Below are positions 35,345 through 45,829 of a stretch of 64,000 bases of DNA, one piece after another. Below the pieces are notes generated by a model. That model saw only the letters and a program-made list of their open reading frames with translations, was not told where the DNA came from and did not search any database. Source of the DNA: Xanthostigma xanthostigma (taxonomy: Eukaryota > Arthropoda > Insecta > Raphidioptera > Raphidiidae). Every line of letters begins with the position of its first letter. Position 1 is the first letter of the stretch. The stretch is taken from the NCBI GenBank assembly GCA_963575645.1, contig OY754464.1, positions 27,729,501-27,793,500 on the forward strand, written 5' to 3'. A program made the position numbers and the translations under genes.

Positions 35345-35688
35345 CAGAGGTCGGCAACCTGCGGCTCGCGAGCCGCATGCGGCTCTTTTGATGTAAAGTT
35401 GCGGCTCTCCAGTTCCATACGCAAAAAACAATTATTTAATTATGTAAACCCTTAAAAATCGTCCATTCGATCCATGATTGAGTACCATGTCTATCTCTCA
35501 GCCATAGCCACTCGCGACTCACCCGCACCGCCCCCGTCGCGACGTGTCGTCCTCGGATATGTATATTATATCTATATAAGCAAATACTATAATACTGAAA
35601 CGAAAAAGTTTAGTGACTCTTTAAAAACTGAGAAATTTTGTAAATTGTAACTTTTGGCTCTTCCGTCTCAAAAGGTTGCTGACCCCTG
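35345..35688. mobile_element. hAT-type MITE with 8-bp duplication
   Basis: It starts CAGAGGTCGGCAACCTGCGG and ends AAAGGTTGCTGACCCCTG. Flanks are AGCTATTA (35337-35344) and AGCTATGA (35689-35696), one mismatch. GCGGCTC motifs repeat near the left end. No frame remains. Confidence 0.9.
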
Positions 35689-35696
35689 AGCTATGA

Positions 35697-36224
35697 TTAA
35701 GCAAGCTTCTCAAAATTTGGCTTGTTGCGTAAATATTTCAATAAATACATTTTTTTGTCCTAAAAATGGTATCAAAAAATAATATTTCTTTACAAGACGA
35801 CACGAGATTTCGAATTACGCAAAGTCTAATTAAGTTTTTGCTTTACAACTGTATGTTGGTATGTTGAAAACACTAAGAAATTTATCTTGTTCATCTTTTT
35901 TTTCAATTTTGTATGCACACACGCATTCAAATGCTCGTAATATAGTGGATAAGAGGTCATATTTAACAGCGGGAGAATAGTCATCTCAATTTCAACTCGA
36001 TTTAATAAATCTCCTCCCTACGGCCCTGCGCGTATATTTAAGTTTTATTATGTAGGGCCCGGCACCTGTTTTTAAAGATCGATTGTAAGGATATGAAGAA
36101 ACGAATTTAGTGTGGTTGACGACTTAATAATATGTAGTTTGATTTTTTAAAATAATTTCATACAAGTGATCATCTCCAATCTCCAATAAAGCTGTAATGT
36201 AGTTATATGTCCACATGACTCTTT
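35697..36224. other. spacer
   Basis: A short GC-rich CGGCCCTGCG / GGGCCCGGCACC pair lies at 36015-36070. Nothing else was recognised. Confidence 0.4.
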
Positions 36225-36790
36225 ATTGGGAGCTGGCTCCGTGCGCTCCGCTCACTAAAAAAGTCGCTCAGAGCGAGTCGTTCGAAGGAGCGTCACTAGA
36301 CAGTACGCACTACACAAGAGTGCAGACTGCAGAGGTGTGAACTGTCCTGTCATCATGCATGCTCAGGACTCATGTAGCATTGCACAATGCACAGCACAAT
36401 ACACACTCTCAGCTCTAAGCTAATTTTAATATGATTCTGATCTTATATTATTCACATTTCGGATAAACTATAAAGTATAATAAAAGCGTAACAATAATGA
36501 TGTTTATTGTTACAATATTATATCTTTGCCAACGACGTCAATGTGAATGGTTTAAGTCACTGTAAGCTTAGTACTATTACACTTACAGTGTGTCATTCAA
36601 CATTAAATGACTCAGCAAAGATAACTCCGTACGTGCAAAATTCACTAGTGCCTCTGTGACCTGTGCTGTGTGCGCTCTGTAAATTTGCGAATGCAACAGT
36701 ACAGAACAGCTCAGCACAGAGCAGTGGCGCTCGGAGTGAGTCATTCACAAAAAAAGAGCGACTCGCTCCGTTCCGAGAAAGGGGCGACAC
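36225..36790. repeat. GAGCGAGTCGTT-type repeat with inverted ends
   Basis: GGGAGCTGGCTCCGTGCGCT and GTCGCTCAGAGCGAGTCGTT at the left, and CGCTCGGAGTGAGTCATTCA and AGAGCGACTCGCTCCGTTCC at the right, share sub-motifs in both directions. Between them are CAGCACA/TGTGCTG runs. It is likely a non-autonomous DNA element; exact ends and duplication are unclear. Confidence 0.5.
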
Positions 36791-37027
36791 AACACTACTG
36801 TAATGGTTTTGCTATTTTCTTGGATAAATATAAATATGATTCTACGATACCAAATGATGGTACGCCGCACCTTACAATAACTTAAGATGGAAATAGTTTT
36901 CATCTTTCATCAGCCTTTTTAGTTAATTTCTTTGAGTTTGAACTGATTCCAGCAAAAAGAAACCTAGTAAAACTATAAGCAATACATAATTTTTTCTGTA
37001 AAGTTAACCGTGTCTTTTTTGTTTCAG

Positions 37028-37106
37028 GAGGATGGCACATCACCGTTCGGCAATAGCAGCGATAGCAGTGAGGGTGAACAAGATGCTGATAGCGACGATT
37101 GTCAAG
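37028..37106 (+). CDS. internal coding exon of a nuclear-type protein gene
   Basis: A pyrimidine tract and CAG at 37008-37027 form a good acceptor, and CAAG|GTTTGA at 37107 is a usable donor. The 79-bp exon reads EDGTSPFGNSSDSSEGEQ then DADSDDCQ, plus one base of the next codon. This is an acidic, serine-rich stretch, often a CK2-type phosphorylated region in nuclear proteins. Its leftover phase (1 base) fits exactly the 2 bases at the start of the exon at 43027, so both are taken as one gene with a 5.92-kb intron. The upstream exons were not found in the window. The family is not recognised; the codon and residue bias support real coding, but no domain is present. Confidence 0.7.
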
Positions 37107-37283
37107 GTTTGAACAATTGAACAACTAATTCGCTACTCGTTAATTGTTGCCGAGACGTACTCTTTATGTTTTGACACCATATAATTCTTTTCATTTATTT
37201 TTTTGATAAACGGCGTCATTCTTTTTTTGGCGAGAAAAAGCTGAGACCTATATTTTTTCAAGTTAAGACTGAACGTCAAGGTT
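37107..37283 (+). other. start of the 5.9-kb intron
   Basis: Non-repetitive AT-rich intron sequence. The whole intron (37107-43026) is otherwise occupied mostly by repeats listed separately. Confidence 0.5.
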
Positions 37284-37958
37284 CTTTTCTTCATACCTCG
37301 ATCGAAAGTACGTACTTTCGTCCCTTATGGGCTATGTGCACGGAGGCGGAGTTACAAATTTTTCGATGCGAGCGTTTGTGGTGAGCACTAGGGGAAACTT
37401 CGAACTCCAGTTTTCCGTATGTCAGTGAGCAATGTTTATTAAAAGTGAAAATAATTATAATTTTATGAAGTTTTTTAATTACAAAGAAAACATAGGAAAA
37501 CTAAGCGATCTGGAAATGCTTGGTGTGTTCTGGGCTGTTGCGCTGATGGCGATTTAAGTAAAATAAAGACAATTGGCGCCCTAATTTGACGTTCCGCTGT
37601 CAGTGTAAACAAATTAACATCAGTTTTCCTTATTACATTTTTTTTGACACATCATGGCCAACTAAAGTTTTTGACTTATCACTATAGAAACATGTCGCGA
37701 TTTCCATAAAAAGTTAGTTCAATAATTCTCTATTACCCACTAGCGGCGCTAATAGGCTTCGTGCACACAGCCTATAGCAGGGACGAAAGTTTAACATTTA
37801 CTCCCTGTTATTTATTATATTAAATGACAGCGGTAACCCTAGTTACGAGTCTAAATATGCATGAGAAATTTTTTCCTCCCGCCGTTCTCACTGGGAGTAA
37901 ATGTCAATCTTTCGTCCCTGCTGACGAAAGTACGTACTTTCGAGCGGATATGAAGAAA
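37284..37958. mobile_element. TIR element with duplicated CGAAAGTACGTACTTTCG palindromes
   Basis: The left CTTCATACCTCGATCGAAAG and right complement CGAGCGGATATGAAG flank an interior of about 600 bp. The 18-bp palindrome CGAAAGTACGTACTTTCG stands at both ends (37303-37320 and 37925-37942). Subterminal GGGACGAAAG / CTTTCGTCCCT and TTTACTCCC / GGGAGTAAA motifs also pair. It has no coding frame and sits in the intron. Confidence 0.65.
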
Positions 37959-37989
37959 AATCGTATACACCGCACGGGCCTTAAAAGTT

Positions 37990-38090
37990 GAAATCTCGGC
38001 CCTGCACATCATGAGCCCGAGGCGAAGCCGAGGGCATCATGACGCGCAGGGCCGAAAATTCAACTTTCGGCCCTTGTGATGCAATATACT
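37990..38090. repeat. GC-rich inverted repeat
   Basis: AAAAGTTGAAATCTCGGCCC + TGC pairs with GCAGGGCCGAAAATTCAACT. An inner hairpin, GCCCGAGGCGAAGCCGAGGGC, sits between CATCATGA repeats. It is probably one end-pair of a repeat family or a structured element. Confidence 0.6.
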
Positions 38091-38399
38091 ATTAAAATAT
38101 ATAACAATAATTGATTTTGTATTTTCGGAAATAAATAAAACTAACAAAAACACCCGTTCGTTACACGGGTTTTTTTAACGTCCCACACACATTTTTTGCG
38201 GATTTTTTTGTATTTGTCTCGCTTATTAGTGACATGATCTATAAATAAGACAAATTTTAATTCTTAACTTATTTAGAATTTTTTTCTGATACTTATAAAT
38301 TTATTAATACTTTGTAAATTCTGTCTTTTATAATTTTCAAAATTTACCTTAATTGAAAAATAATACATTTTTCTTAAAAATAAACTTGTACATTTCTGA
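38091..38399. other. intronic AT-rich spacer
   Basis: Nothing recognised. Confidence 0.4.
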
Positions 38400-38683
38400 A
38401 AGTGTAACAATACCACCTGAGGCCCGTGGCAAATTCGTCGGATGGGGCCCTCCCTTAATATAAAAAGCTTCACATTGTAGATTCATTTTAATCACGAAGT
38501 GAAGTAAAATTCGTGTATGTTCTTGAGTTAATACCTTACTTAAATTGATTAAATGCGAAATTAATATTTTTTACCAAACGTAATAAATGTTAGGTTCCTC
38601 CTGTCCTAACGATCTCTCGGGCCGGGGACCCCCTGGCCTGTGACATTTTGTACGTTCTGCCACCTTATAGTTACGCCACTGAT
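38400..38683 (-). mobile_element. hAT-related MITE, minus strand
   Basis: On the minus strand it starts CAGTGGCGTAACTATAAGGT and continues GGCAGAACGTAC, GGGTCCCCGGCC and CCTAACATTTATTA. It matches the small MITE at 48583-48750 (CAGTGGCGTAACAATAGGGT) at the ends. The outer left limit is uncertain, and no duplication was recognised. Confidence 0.55.
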
Positions 38684-38932
38684 TTTTGACTAAATCCCTG
38701 TATAGCGCATTTCTTCATAAGTAAATTCAAAATGTATTTATTTTAATGACAAAGTCTATTTAATTTTATATTTTCATAATATTAAACATTCCATATTTTA
38801 AAGAGCATGGGTGGCTCTTCAGTATTTAAATGAGATGTCTGTAGGGCGTTGGCAGTAGTTTCATTAACTTTGGTTGACGAATATAAACGCTGTACAATCG
38901 ACAGGCTAAGATTCTAGTCGTTAATATATATA
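38684..38932. other. intronic spacer
   Basis: Nothing recognised. Confidence 0.4.
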
Positions 38933-39370
38933 CTAGCTGTTGACAGTGACTTCGTCCGTCTTGGTTTAGAAATATGAGCAAACGTACTTTTTTCACGCCT
39001 TTTGAAAAACACGGTTTAGTGGATTACATACATCTTCCAAATTAAATGTTCGTCAGACCAGTAGAACGTATGGAATTATTTAATCCTTTAGGAGCGGAAT
39101 TTTGTAAAACACATTCGCACATATTATAGAAGAAATATATCCTCAAAATTTAATTTTTCAAAGATTAATAGTATGAACAGAATAATTAAATCTGTAAAAA
39201 GCCATATTTACGCCTTTTCACCCTCTTAGGAATGGAATTTTTGAAAAACGTTTTTCCTTAGATTTTAACTCAATAAAAGGAATGTATCCACCAAATTTCA
39301 TGCTTATAACCCTCCAGGCTGAGGCTGGGCGCCTATAGATCAGTCAATTAGATTTTTATTTTATATATAT
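38933..39370 (-). mobile_element. Helitron-like element of the 'GACTGA..' family
   Basis: A CTAG 3' end (minus strand) lies at 38933. The 5' side near 39345-39370 reads TAAAATAAAAATCTAATTGA and CTGATCTATAGGCGCC on the minus strand. The interior has paired 'TTTTGAAAAACAC' modules. It resembles the element at 41342-42587. Confidence 0.45.
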
Positions 39371-39589
39371 TATTCAACCGGGTGTTTCGAAATTAGGCAA
39401 AAATGACAACATTTCAGTTATTCTTGTAAAATATATCAAATAATCAATTTCACTTAAAATTTGCAGACATGTTATACCCAATAATTGTATCTACATATCT
39501 CTAAAAAAATCACCAACATCGGATAAAAAGTAAAAAAGTTATCAATCTTGAATTTTAATTATAATTTTAATATGATCGTTTTTTTGACG

Positions 39590-40580
39590 TGATAACGTCT
39601 TATAAATTGATGAATCACCAATCTTATAAATTGATAAAACACCGACTGCATGCACGAAAAAGTGTAACGTAACGTTCCTAACGTTCGTAACGCGTAACGT
39701 TCCGCCTGACCCTGTGCGTGCTTTTTGCTAATTTCTCGCTCAATTTAAATCAGATCGGTTTGAAACCAGTCTTAAACGAAAGAGGAGAACATTTTACATA
39801 GATTTCGTATAACAGAATTTGCCTAAACAGTTTTTTTATACAAATTTATATAGAAAAATAGCTGTATAAAATATAAATGCAATGTTGTCTAATGCATGAC
39901 GCGACGCGGTCAGTCGTCTTTGTTTGCCGTACATGGAAATTAGAAGAGAACGTATGTCTTATCTTAACATGAAAACGGCTGCATTTCTAATGTTTAATTC
40001 AATTTTTTGACATTAGTATTTTGTGAAATGCAACGCCTTTTAAGTTAAGTATTGGAATAACTAATTATTATTAGAACATAATACTTTGACAGTTGCAAAC
40101 GTCACTTTTGACATTTCTTATCATTCCGACACCAAGGATAAGCGGATTGAAACCAAATTTTGGGAGGATGCTGGATGTTTGATATGCAAATATGAAGTGG
40201 CCTATTGTTTTTGGGGAACATCGGCGCATGCGTAAAAGAATGTATCTCTTATAATGATGTTTTATTTAATAATAATATAGTTTTTAAAACGGTTTTTACT
40301 CTATCTATTTTTACTAGAAATTTTTGTAAATTTTTTGGGGAAAATCGGCGCATGCGCAAAAGAGATATATGCCATAGTTGTTTTTTATATAATAATAGTA
40401 TACTTTTTATAGTGTTTTATTATTCTACTTAATAAAATTTACCTAAATTTAAAGCGAAAGACGCAATATCATAGATTCGAATTATTATAATTATTATATA
40501 AATTTAGGTTATGTATTACGGAATACGTTATCACGTAAAACTATCGTCCGTAAACCGACTTTACAGACAACCAATTTTTT
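39590..40580. mobile_element. ACGTGATAACGT element split by a second repeat
   Basis: GACGTGATAACGTCTTATAA and GTTCCGCCTGACCCTGTGCG at the left, and GAATACGTTATCACGTAAAA and CCGACTTTACAGACAACCAA at the right, are contiguous within 200 bp at 56694-56895. Here they are separated by about 790 extra bases (about 39720-40515). Most of these extra bases are an inverted copy of 32700-33430. The outer element was therefore present first. Confidence 0.7.
39725..40445 (-). repeat. inserted inverted copy of the 32700-33430 repeat
   Basis: CGCTCAATTTAAATCAGATC then AAACGAAAGAGGAGAA at the left, and GGGGAAAATCGGCGCATGCG at the right, are the complement of the plus-strand repeat at 32700-33430. The two copies lie 6.5 kb apart in opposite orientation, so the interval could invert or form a hairpin. 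Confidence 0.7.
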
Positions 40581-41341
40581 TGGCAATAATTTCTTTAACT
40601 TACTTTATTATTTATGCCGTAAATGTCCTATAGAATCAAAAAATTACACATCTTTAAGTATAGAAATACGTTCAATAATAGTCGGAAACCGAAACTTTGT
40701 TGTCCAATGTATGATGGGCGGAAAATGTCCCTTATCAACCCACCTCCTTTGTTAGTGAATTAAATTCGGTCGTTCACCGTGCCGTGACTCCAAACCTAAC
40801 GTCAGCACCCACGTGTCCATTTAATTCTATAATCTGAATATTTCATCTGATTTCATATTAATTAACATATTCTGGACAGATGTCCTATCAAAGGGAGGTC
40901 GCATCTCGATTTTTCAAAACACCTTTCTCTCTTCTGCTTTGCTTCTCTCGCAAGTTTGTCACTAGTGCATGTGTTTCAAAACAGCTGAACAACTTTTTAA
41001 AAACAGCCAACTGTCAACTTTATCATCAATTCTCTGTTAGGAATCAGAAAACTGAAGGTTTGCGATAAACGAACCTTGATAACGCTACATAAAAAACGAG
41101 ATTCCAATTATCTCACCTATTATCAAGCCCTTGAACGAGTTTCTTCTATATGGATTTGTTTTATAGACTTTGTAACGTTCTTAAAAAGTATATGATTTGG
41201 TGTGAGTTTTTTATGCTCGCTAGGGAGCTAAATTGGCCTAATCCTTAAATAATAAAATTATAAAATGCTAGAACCTAGGAAGTTTCACTTATCTTAGCAT
41301 CTTACGAGTTTCGTTAAATCTAGCGTCAAATTATGCAATAA
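40581..41341. other. intronic spacer
   Basis: No repeat or exon was recognised. The 62-codon plus frame at 40880-41068 is not flanked by convincing splice sites. Confidence 0.4.
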
Positions 41342-41471
41342 CTAGCGGCCCGTTCCGGTTTCACCCGGGTGCGGCCCGGCGCTAATGCAAAATTCCGATT
41401 TCGCGCCCTCCAATTTTTTTTTGGTTAATATAATATTTACATTGTTAGTAGAAGTTTTGTTCCAAAATATG

Positions 41472-41985
41472 TATTGAAGGAGATTTATTTGGTTGAGGAA
41501 CAATTGAAAATAAGCTTTACCAGTGTATCGCTTGTGGTCAACGTTTCGAAAAATATATTTTCATCATCAGGGCCTCAATGCAAGTTAAGATGGTAAATTG
41601 TAAAAATAATTCTAATATACATGATCATTTATTATGAATCTCGACAAATTTTTAAATTTAAAATTATCATAAAACAGTTTTCTTTTAAAAAATTGTTCTG
41701 TCAATTGTGCAAATAATATTGTAATATTGTACTAGTACAATATTATTTGCACAATTGACAGAACAATTTTATAAAAAAACTGTTTTATGATAATTTTAAA
41801 TTTAAAAATTTGTCGAGATTCATAATAAATGATCATGTATATTAGAATTATTTTTACAATTTACCATCTTAACTTGCATTGATGCCCTGATGATGAAAAT
41901 ATATTTTTCGAAACGTTGGCCACAAGCGATACACTGGTAAAGCTTATTTTCAATTGTTCCTCAACCAAATAAATCTCCTTCAATA
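41472..41985. repeat. 514-bp foldback of a Penelope-like tail with hammerhead-like cores
   Basis: Arms of about 255 bp run TATTGAAGGAGATTTATTTG ... to a centre at GTACTAGTAC (about 41724-41733), with few mismatches. Both arms carry CTGATGATGAAAATATATTT + TTCGAAACGTTG, which has the order of a type I hammerhead core (CTGANGA - stem II - GAAA - GTH). The cores lie at 41887-41914 on the plus strand and 41543-41570 on the minus strand. Terminal regions of Penelope-like retroelements are known to carry minimal hammerhead motifs. Confidence 0.7.
41887..41925 (+). ncRNA. candidate minimal hammerhead ribozyme motif
   Basis: CTGATGA (41887-41893), an AT stem-loop GAAAA..TTTTC, then GAAAC (41910-41914), GTT and GGCC. 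Stem I can form between GCC before CTGATGA and GGC after GTT. Stem III would be two base pairs (AC/GU) without a loop, as in Penelope-type motifs that act as dimers. An extra unpaired T before stem II departs from the consensus, so activity is unproven. Confidence 0.4.
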
Positions 41986-41989
41986 ATAT

Positions 41990-42436
41990 TTACACTTCTT
42001 TTGACCCCATTAGGGGTTGAATTGAATAAAACGCTGAAACAAGGGTTTGTTTATTTTTAATGAAAATGCATATGTTGAATTCAATGTTTTTCACTTTAAC
42101 GATTTTTGAAATATGGTCATTTTATCAAAAACCTTTACACCCCCTTTTGACCCCAATAGGGGTTGAATTTAATAAAACGCTCAAACAAGGGTTTGTTTAT
42201 TTTTAATGAAGAGTGCGTATGTTGAATCAATGTCTCTCATTTGAACAATTTTTGAAATTTGGCCATGTTATCAAAAACCTTTACACTGTCTTTTGATCCC
42301 ATTAGGGGTTAAATTTTAAAATACGCTGAAACCGGGGTTTGTTTATTTTTAATGAAGAGTGCGTATGTTGAATTCAATGTCTCTCATTTTAACGATTTTT
42401 GAAATATGACCATTTTATCAGAAACATTTACACCCC
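41990..42436 (-). repeat. three tandem units of about 147 bp inside the Helitron
   Basis: Each unit has CTTTTGACCCCA(T/A)TAGGGG, AACAAGGGTTTGTTTATTTT, TAATGAA, ATGTTGAATTCAATGT and CCATTTTATCAAAAACCTTT. A partial fourth start, ACACCCCCTTAGGATG, follows. Tandem growth inside non-autonomous Helitrons is common. Confidence 0.8.
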
Positions 42437-42587
42437 CTTAGGATGCGAATTTCAAAAAAATCCCTTCTTAGCGAGAGCTTACGTCATAAAAGGAACCTAG
42501 CTACTGTCCATATTTCAAGTTTATAGCTCAAGCGGTTTGACCTGGGCGTTGATGAACCAGTCAGTCAAAGGATTTTGTATATATAGA

Positions 42588-43026
42588 TTGACACCTTTTT
42601 GATTTTGGTTACAATTTGTGTTTTAACGCAACAGTTGTGTCCTTCATACGTTTTTCCTCAAATAAACATCAAACTAGAGACAGTTATGGGAATATATTGC
42701 AAAAGAAAGAATTGGTATCCTGCCAAAAACATGTGAAAAAATCAACTCGTCTACCAGTTTGTTCGGCCATCGAAAGAATTTTCCATTCCGACTCTAAATT
42801 TGTAATATTAAATTTGGAACATAAGTTCTGAAATAAATTTAATACAGGACTTGTGTTTGATATTTAAAAGTTTAGGATTGGAATGAAATTTAGACCCGTT
42901 TTAGATTTCAGTTCTTTCTACGATCGAACAAACTGGTCAATGGGAACTTGACTCATTATTTTCACATTTATATTTTTGGTATCTGCTGTACTTTCGTTCA
43001 TAAGTACACCGTCACGTTTGTTCCAG
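42588..43026 (+). other. 3' end of intron
   Basis: No repeat was recognised. The intron ends in TTTGTTCCAG. The frame read through from 42948 is intronic up to 43026. Confidence 0.5.
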
Positions 43027-43394
43027 ATAGCAACAATAAAGATTTGATCGGAGGTGGTAAGTCATTATCAAATGGCGTCGCATCAAACGGCGATAAAGCG
43101 TCGACGACGACTGGAGGCGGCGGTCAGAAGCTCACCGTGTCGCCGCTCGTGTACCAGACGCCTCAAGGCGCTCTGTACTCGGCACCGGGCGGCGGCGGCG
43201 TAATTCTGAGTCTCGCACCGCCACCAGGCAGCGAACCAGGTACAGCGCCCCAATTCATTACCATACCACTTCCGGTAGCAGTTCAAGCCGCGAAACAACA
43301 ACAGGTTGCAGCGGCGGCGCATGCGCAACTACAACAACAACAACAACAGCAGCAGCAACAACAACAACTTGATCTTAGCGCCAAACGGAAGTAA
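43027..43394 (+). CDS. terminal coding exon, polyQ nuclear-type protein
   Basis: After the acceptor TTCCAG the exon supplies the last two bases of an Asp codon, then 121 residues to TAA. In order these are SNNKDLIGGGKSLSNG, a Ser/Thr/Gly linker, KLTVSPLVYQTPQGALYSAP, a GGGG turn with VILSLAPPP, PQFITIPLPVAVQAAK, an Ala run, a polyQ tract of about a dozen CAA/CAG codons and LDLSAKRK at the end. The final LDLSAK fits the CtBP-binding consensus (P-x-D-L-S-x-K/R, first Pro replaced). This would suit a transcriptional repressor or regulator, but that is inference. The GC-rich codons contrast with the flanks and the frame continues from 37028-37106. I do not recognise the family and give no symbol. 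Confidence 0.75.
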
Positions 43395-44191
43395 TTGGTG
43401 ACGGAAATACGTCACCTAAATTAAATGAAAAAATCGCGAAAGCAATCGGACTCGAGAAAAGTGAGATCACGTATGTAGTTGATTTTTCATTTTCATGATT
43501 ATTTTTTTTTTTTGTTTCTTCAATCTTCATATTGGCCTTCTTGTTATTTTATTACAGTTTTGTTAAACAAATTATACAATATACATTGACGAATGAATTT
43601 CTCACTACATCATAGTTAATGTTTAATTTCTGATCCATAATATAAAAATTTTATTGGCATTTAGGTATAATGAAAAATATACTTATTGTTGTTTTTTTTA
43701 ACTATTATGCCCATGGGAAGTAAACAAGAAGACTAGACAGAAAAAACTGAATTTGCGTGGTCACTGGTTGAACAAAAGTATTTTTGCGTGGCTAGCTTCA
43801 AGTTTTTCCTAACTGAATTTTGACCAAGTTCGGTCTCCTATCTATAGTCTTCTTGGTTAGTATTAATTTAATTTCAATAACTTTCTTTAGTGTACATGCA
43901 AAACAATTTATTTATAAATTTTTAAGCGAAAATCAGACTGCATACAAGGTATATAAGAAGTGTTCATAACGTAATTGTCCGATTTGCTATCGTAATCGAG
44001 TCTAATGTGACACTACTTTTGACTAGTCACTATAAATATTATTCTTGTTTTTTTTTTAATGCCAGACACTATTTTTATTTTATTTTATAAAAATAATATA
44101 TCAATAATTATTAAGAATGTTGATCGGTGTACGGATTTTACAGTTTTGACCAATTCTGTTATCTCTAAAATATTATTTATTTTTTAATATA
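43395..44191 (+). other. probable 3' UTR and downstream region
   Basis: It follows the stop codon. No consensus AATAAA was found before the TIR element at 44192, so the cleavage site cannot be placed. A small inverted repeat (ACAAGAAGACTAGACAG / CTATAGTCTTCTTG) spans 43722-43856 and looks like a miniature element of about 135 bp. Confidence 0.45.
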
Positions 44192-45489
44192 CAGTGTGTC
44201 TCATAATAAAGTGTCAACAAAAAATGTGTGTTCAGTTAGTGTGTGTTAACAAACATTTTCTGGGATGATTTTTTGTTACAATCCGTTCTATCTTTCGTTA
44301 TATCGATTTTTTGTGTTTACTGTCGTATAAATTGAAGAAGGAGGGCGGCGACCTTAGATGTTTACACATCAATAAAATAATGATATTAAATTAATCGATT
44401 AATCAAAAGCATTTTTTATCTGAAATATAATAAGTTATTTCATCCATTTTGTCTCATTAATTTTTATTCATTTCACTATAAAACAACCAGTACTTATACC
44501 AGATTAACCTATAAGCAAATGAAGCAACTGCTTAGGGTATCATGTCTCATGGGGCACCAAAAATTACAACTCAGAAATAAAAAGTACCTCACCAGACCGT
44601 GTCAACATTTTTTTTTCTTTTTGTCATGTTCTCAAAACTTTGACCTACTGATATAAAACTGTCTTTAGAAGTAAAAAAGTTAAAAATAAATAATTTATTT
44701 TTTTTATAGACAGTCAAATTTTTAAAGAGAGCATTGATTGTAAAATTAAATTTTTCCTCTAAAGTTCTATGCTTTTTAACTTTTTTCTATCAATTTTAAA
44801 GTTACGAGATTCGCGATTAAAAAAAAAAATTATATTGATAGAGACAGATAATATTAGAATTTGTTAGACTACTGTTAGAGATGAAGGACCTAGGACCATA
44901 GGCAAGAAATGTTTATGGCATCAAGGAGTCTTAGTCCGGCACATAAAACAACACTTCCAATTCTCTACTTGATTGCTTTCGAGCGTCACAAGTTCTTACT
45001 TCTACCCGCCATGAGCAATCCTCTAACGACGAATGAAGTGTCTGATATGATCAGCATAGTAAATTTAGAGAGGTTCCACTGGATTTGGAACAAGATTGGG
45101 GCCTAGAGTTGGAAAATCTGATAAGCGGTGCTTCTCCTAGAACTTAATTATAGAGGAGTATCGTTTAGAAAATATAGTAGCAAGATGTGGAATCTACCTA
45201 GTAGGAAGATTGGGGAAAACAATTATAGTAGCAATGTGATTTATAATTTCCGGGTCATTCATAGGCGATATCTGTTGTCAATGGTGCGACTCGACTTGTT
45301 AGAAAGCATAGATGCGTCCGACTCGAAACTCTTTGCAGACATGACGCTATTATCTTTTCTAAACGATACTACTCTATCAACTTCGTGCAACTCTACTTGG
45401 TGTTTCAAAAAGTGTAACACAACTAAAATGGTTTAAATAACGTTTTTTTTTTAAAATCGGCAAAATAATCATTTGATTTTGACACACTG
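44192..45489. mobile_element. TA-flanked TIR element of 1.3 kb
   Basis: The ends CAGTGTGTC and GACACACTG have TA on each side (44190-44191 and 45490-45491), with only short TIRs. The interior holds a hAT-like fragment at 44498-44942. The 102-codon plus frame at 45128-45436 has no identifiable transposase motif. AATAAA at 44371 lies inside and could be used by the upstream gene. Confidence 0.6.
44498..44942. mobile_element. degraded hAT MITE nested in the 44192-45489 element
   Basis: CCAGATTAACCTATAAGCAA, GTGTCAACATTTTTTTTTCT, ATGGCATCAAGGAGTC and GTCCGGCAC match the MITE at 15539-15981 through most of their length. The outer CAGTGCCGG is lost at the left, and no duplication is readable. Confidence 0.6.
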
Positions 45490-45829
45490 TATACACATCA
45501 ATAATTAATTTTTTTATAAATTATTAATCAGCTGACTTTTTTTCCGTCTCTCAGCGTAATATAAGCAATAATTTAAGAATATTTTATGGATAATAAAATA
45601 TTTATATATGGTGTACCTTTCAAAATAATATCAAAATTAATGTTACAGCTTTAGCTAGCTCAGTTTCTTACGTATTTACCTATAAAACCGAAAACTTGTA
45701 TTCAATAAACCGAAATTTATTTGCCAACTTAATTTTCCTTCAGCTACGTAGAACTAGTAACTCGATATAAGAAACAACAATTCAGTCACTTCTTAACGAC
45801 AGCAGTTTAATTATTGGACTGGTTTTTAC
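45490..45829. other. AT-rich spacer
   Basis: Nothing recognised. Confidence 0.4.

Larger units (their letters stand above)
41342..42587 (-). mobile_element. Helitron split by a 514-bp foldback
   Basis: On the minus strand it begins A|TCTATATATACAAAATCC with TGACTGACTGGTTCATCAAC. It ends CACCCGGGTGAAACCGGAAC...GCTAG|T at 41342-41345. Subtracting the foldback at 41472-41985 leaves about 730 bp. The interior holds three tandem units of about 147 bp. There is no Rep/helicase. Confidence 0.65.

Noticed and set aside
45128..45436. 102-codon frame inside the TA-flanked 44-kb element, considered as a transposase
   Set aside because: It shows no DDE/D or helix-turn-helix pattern and no start context.
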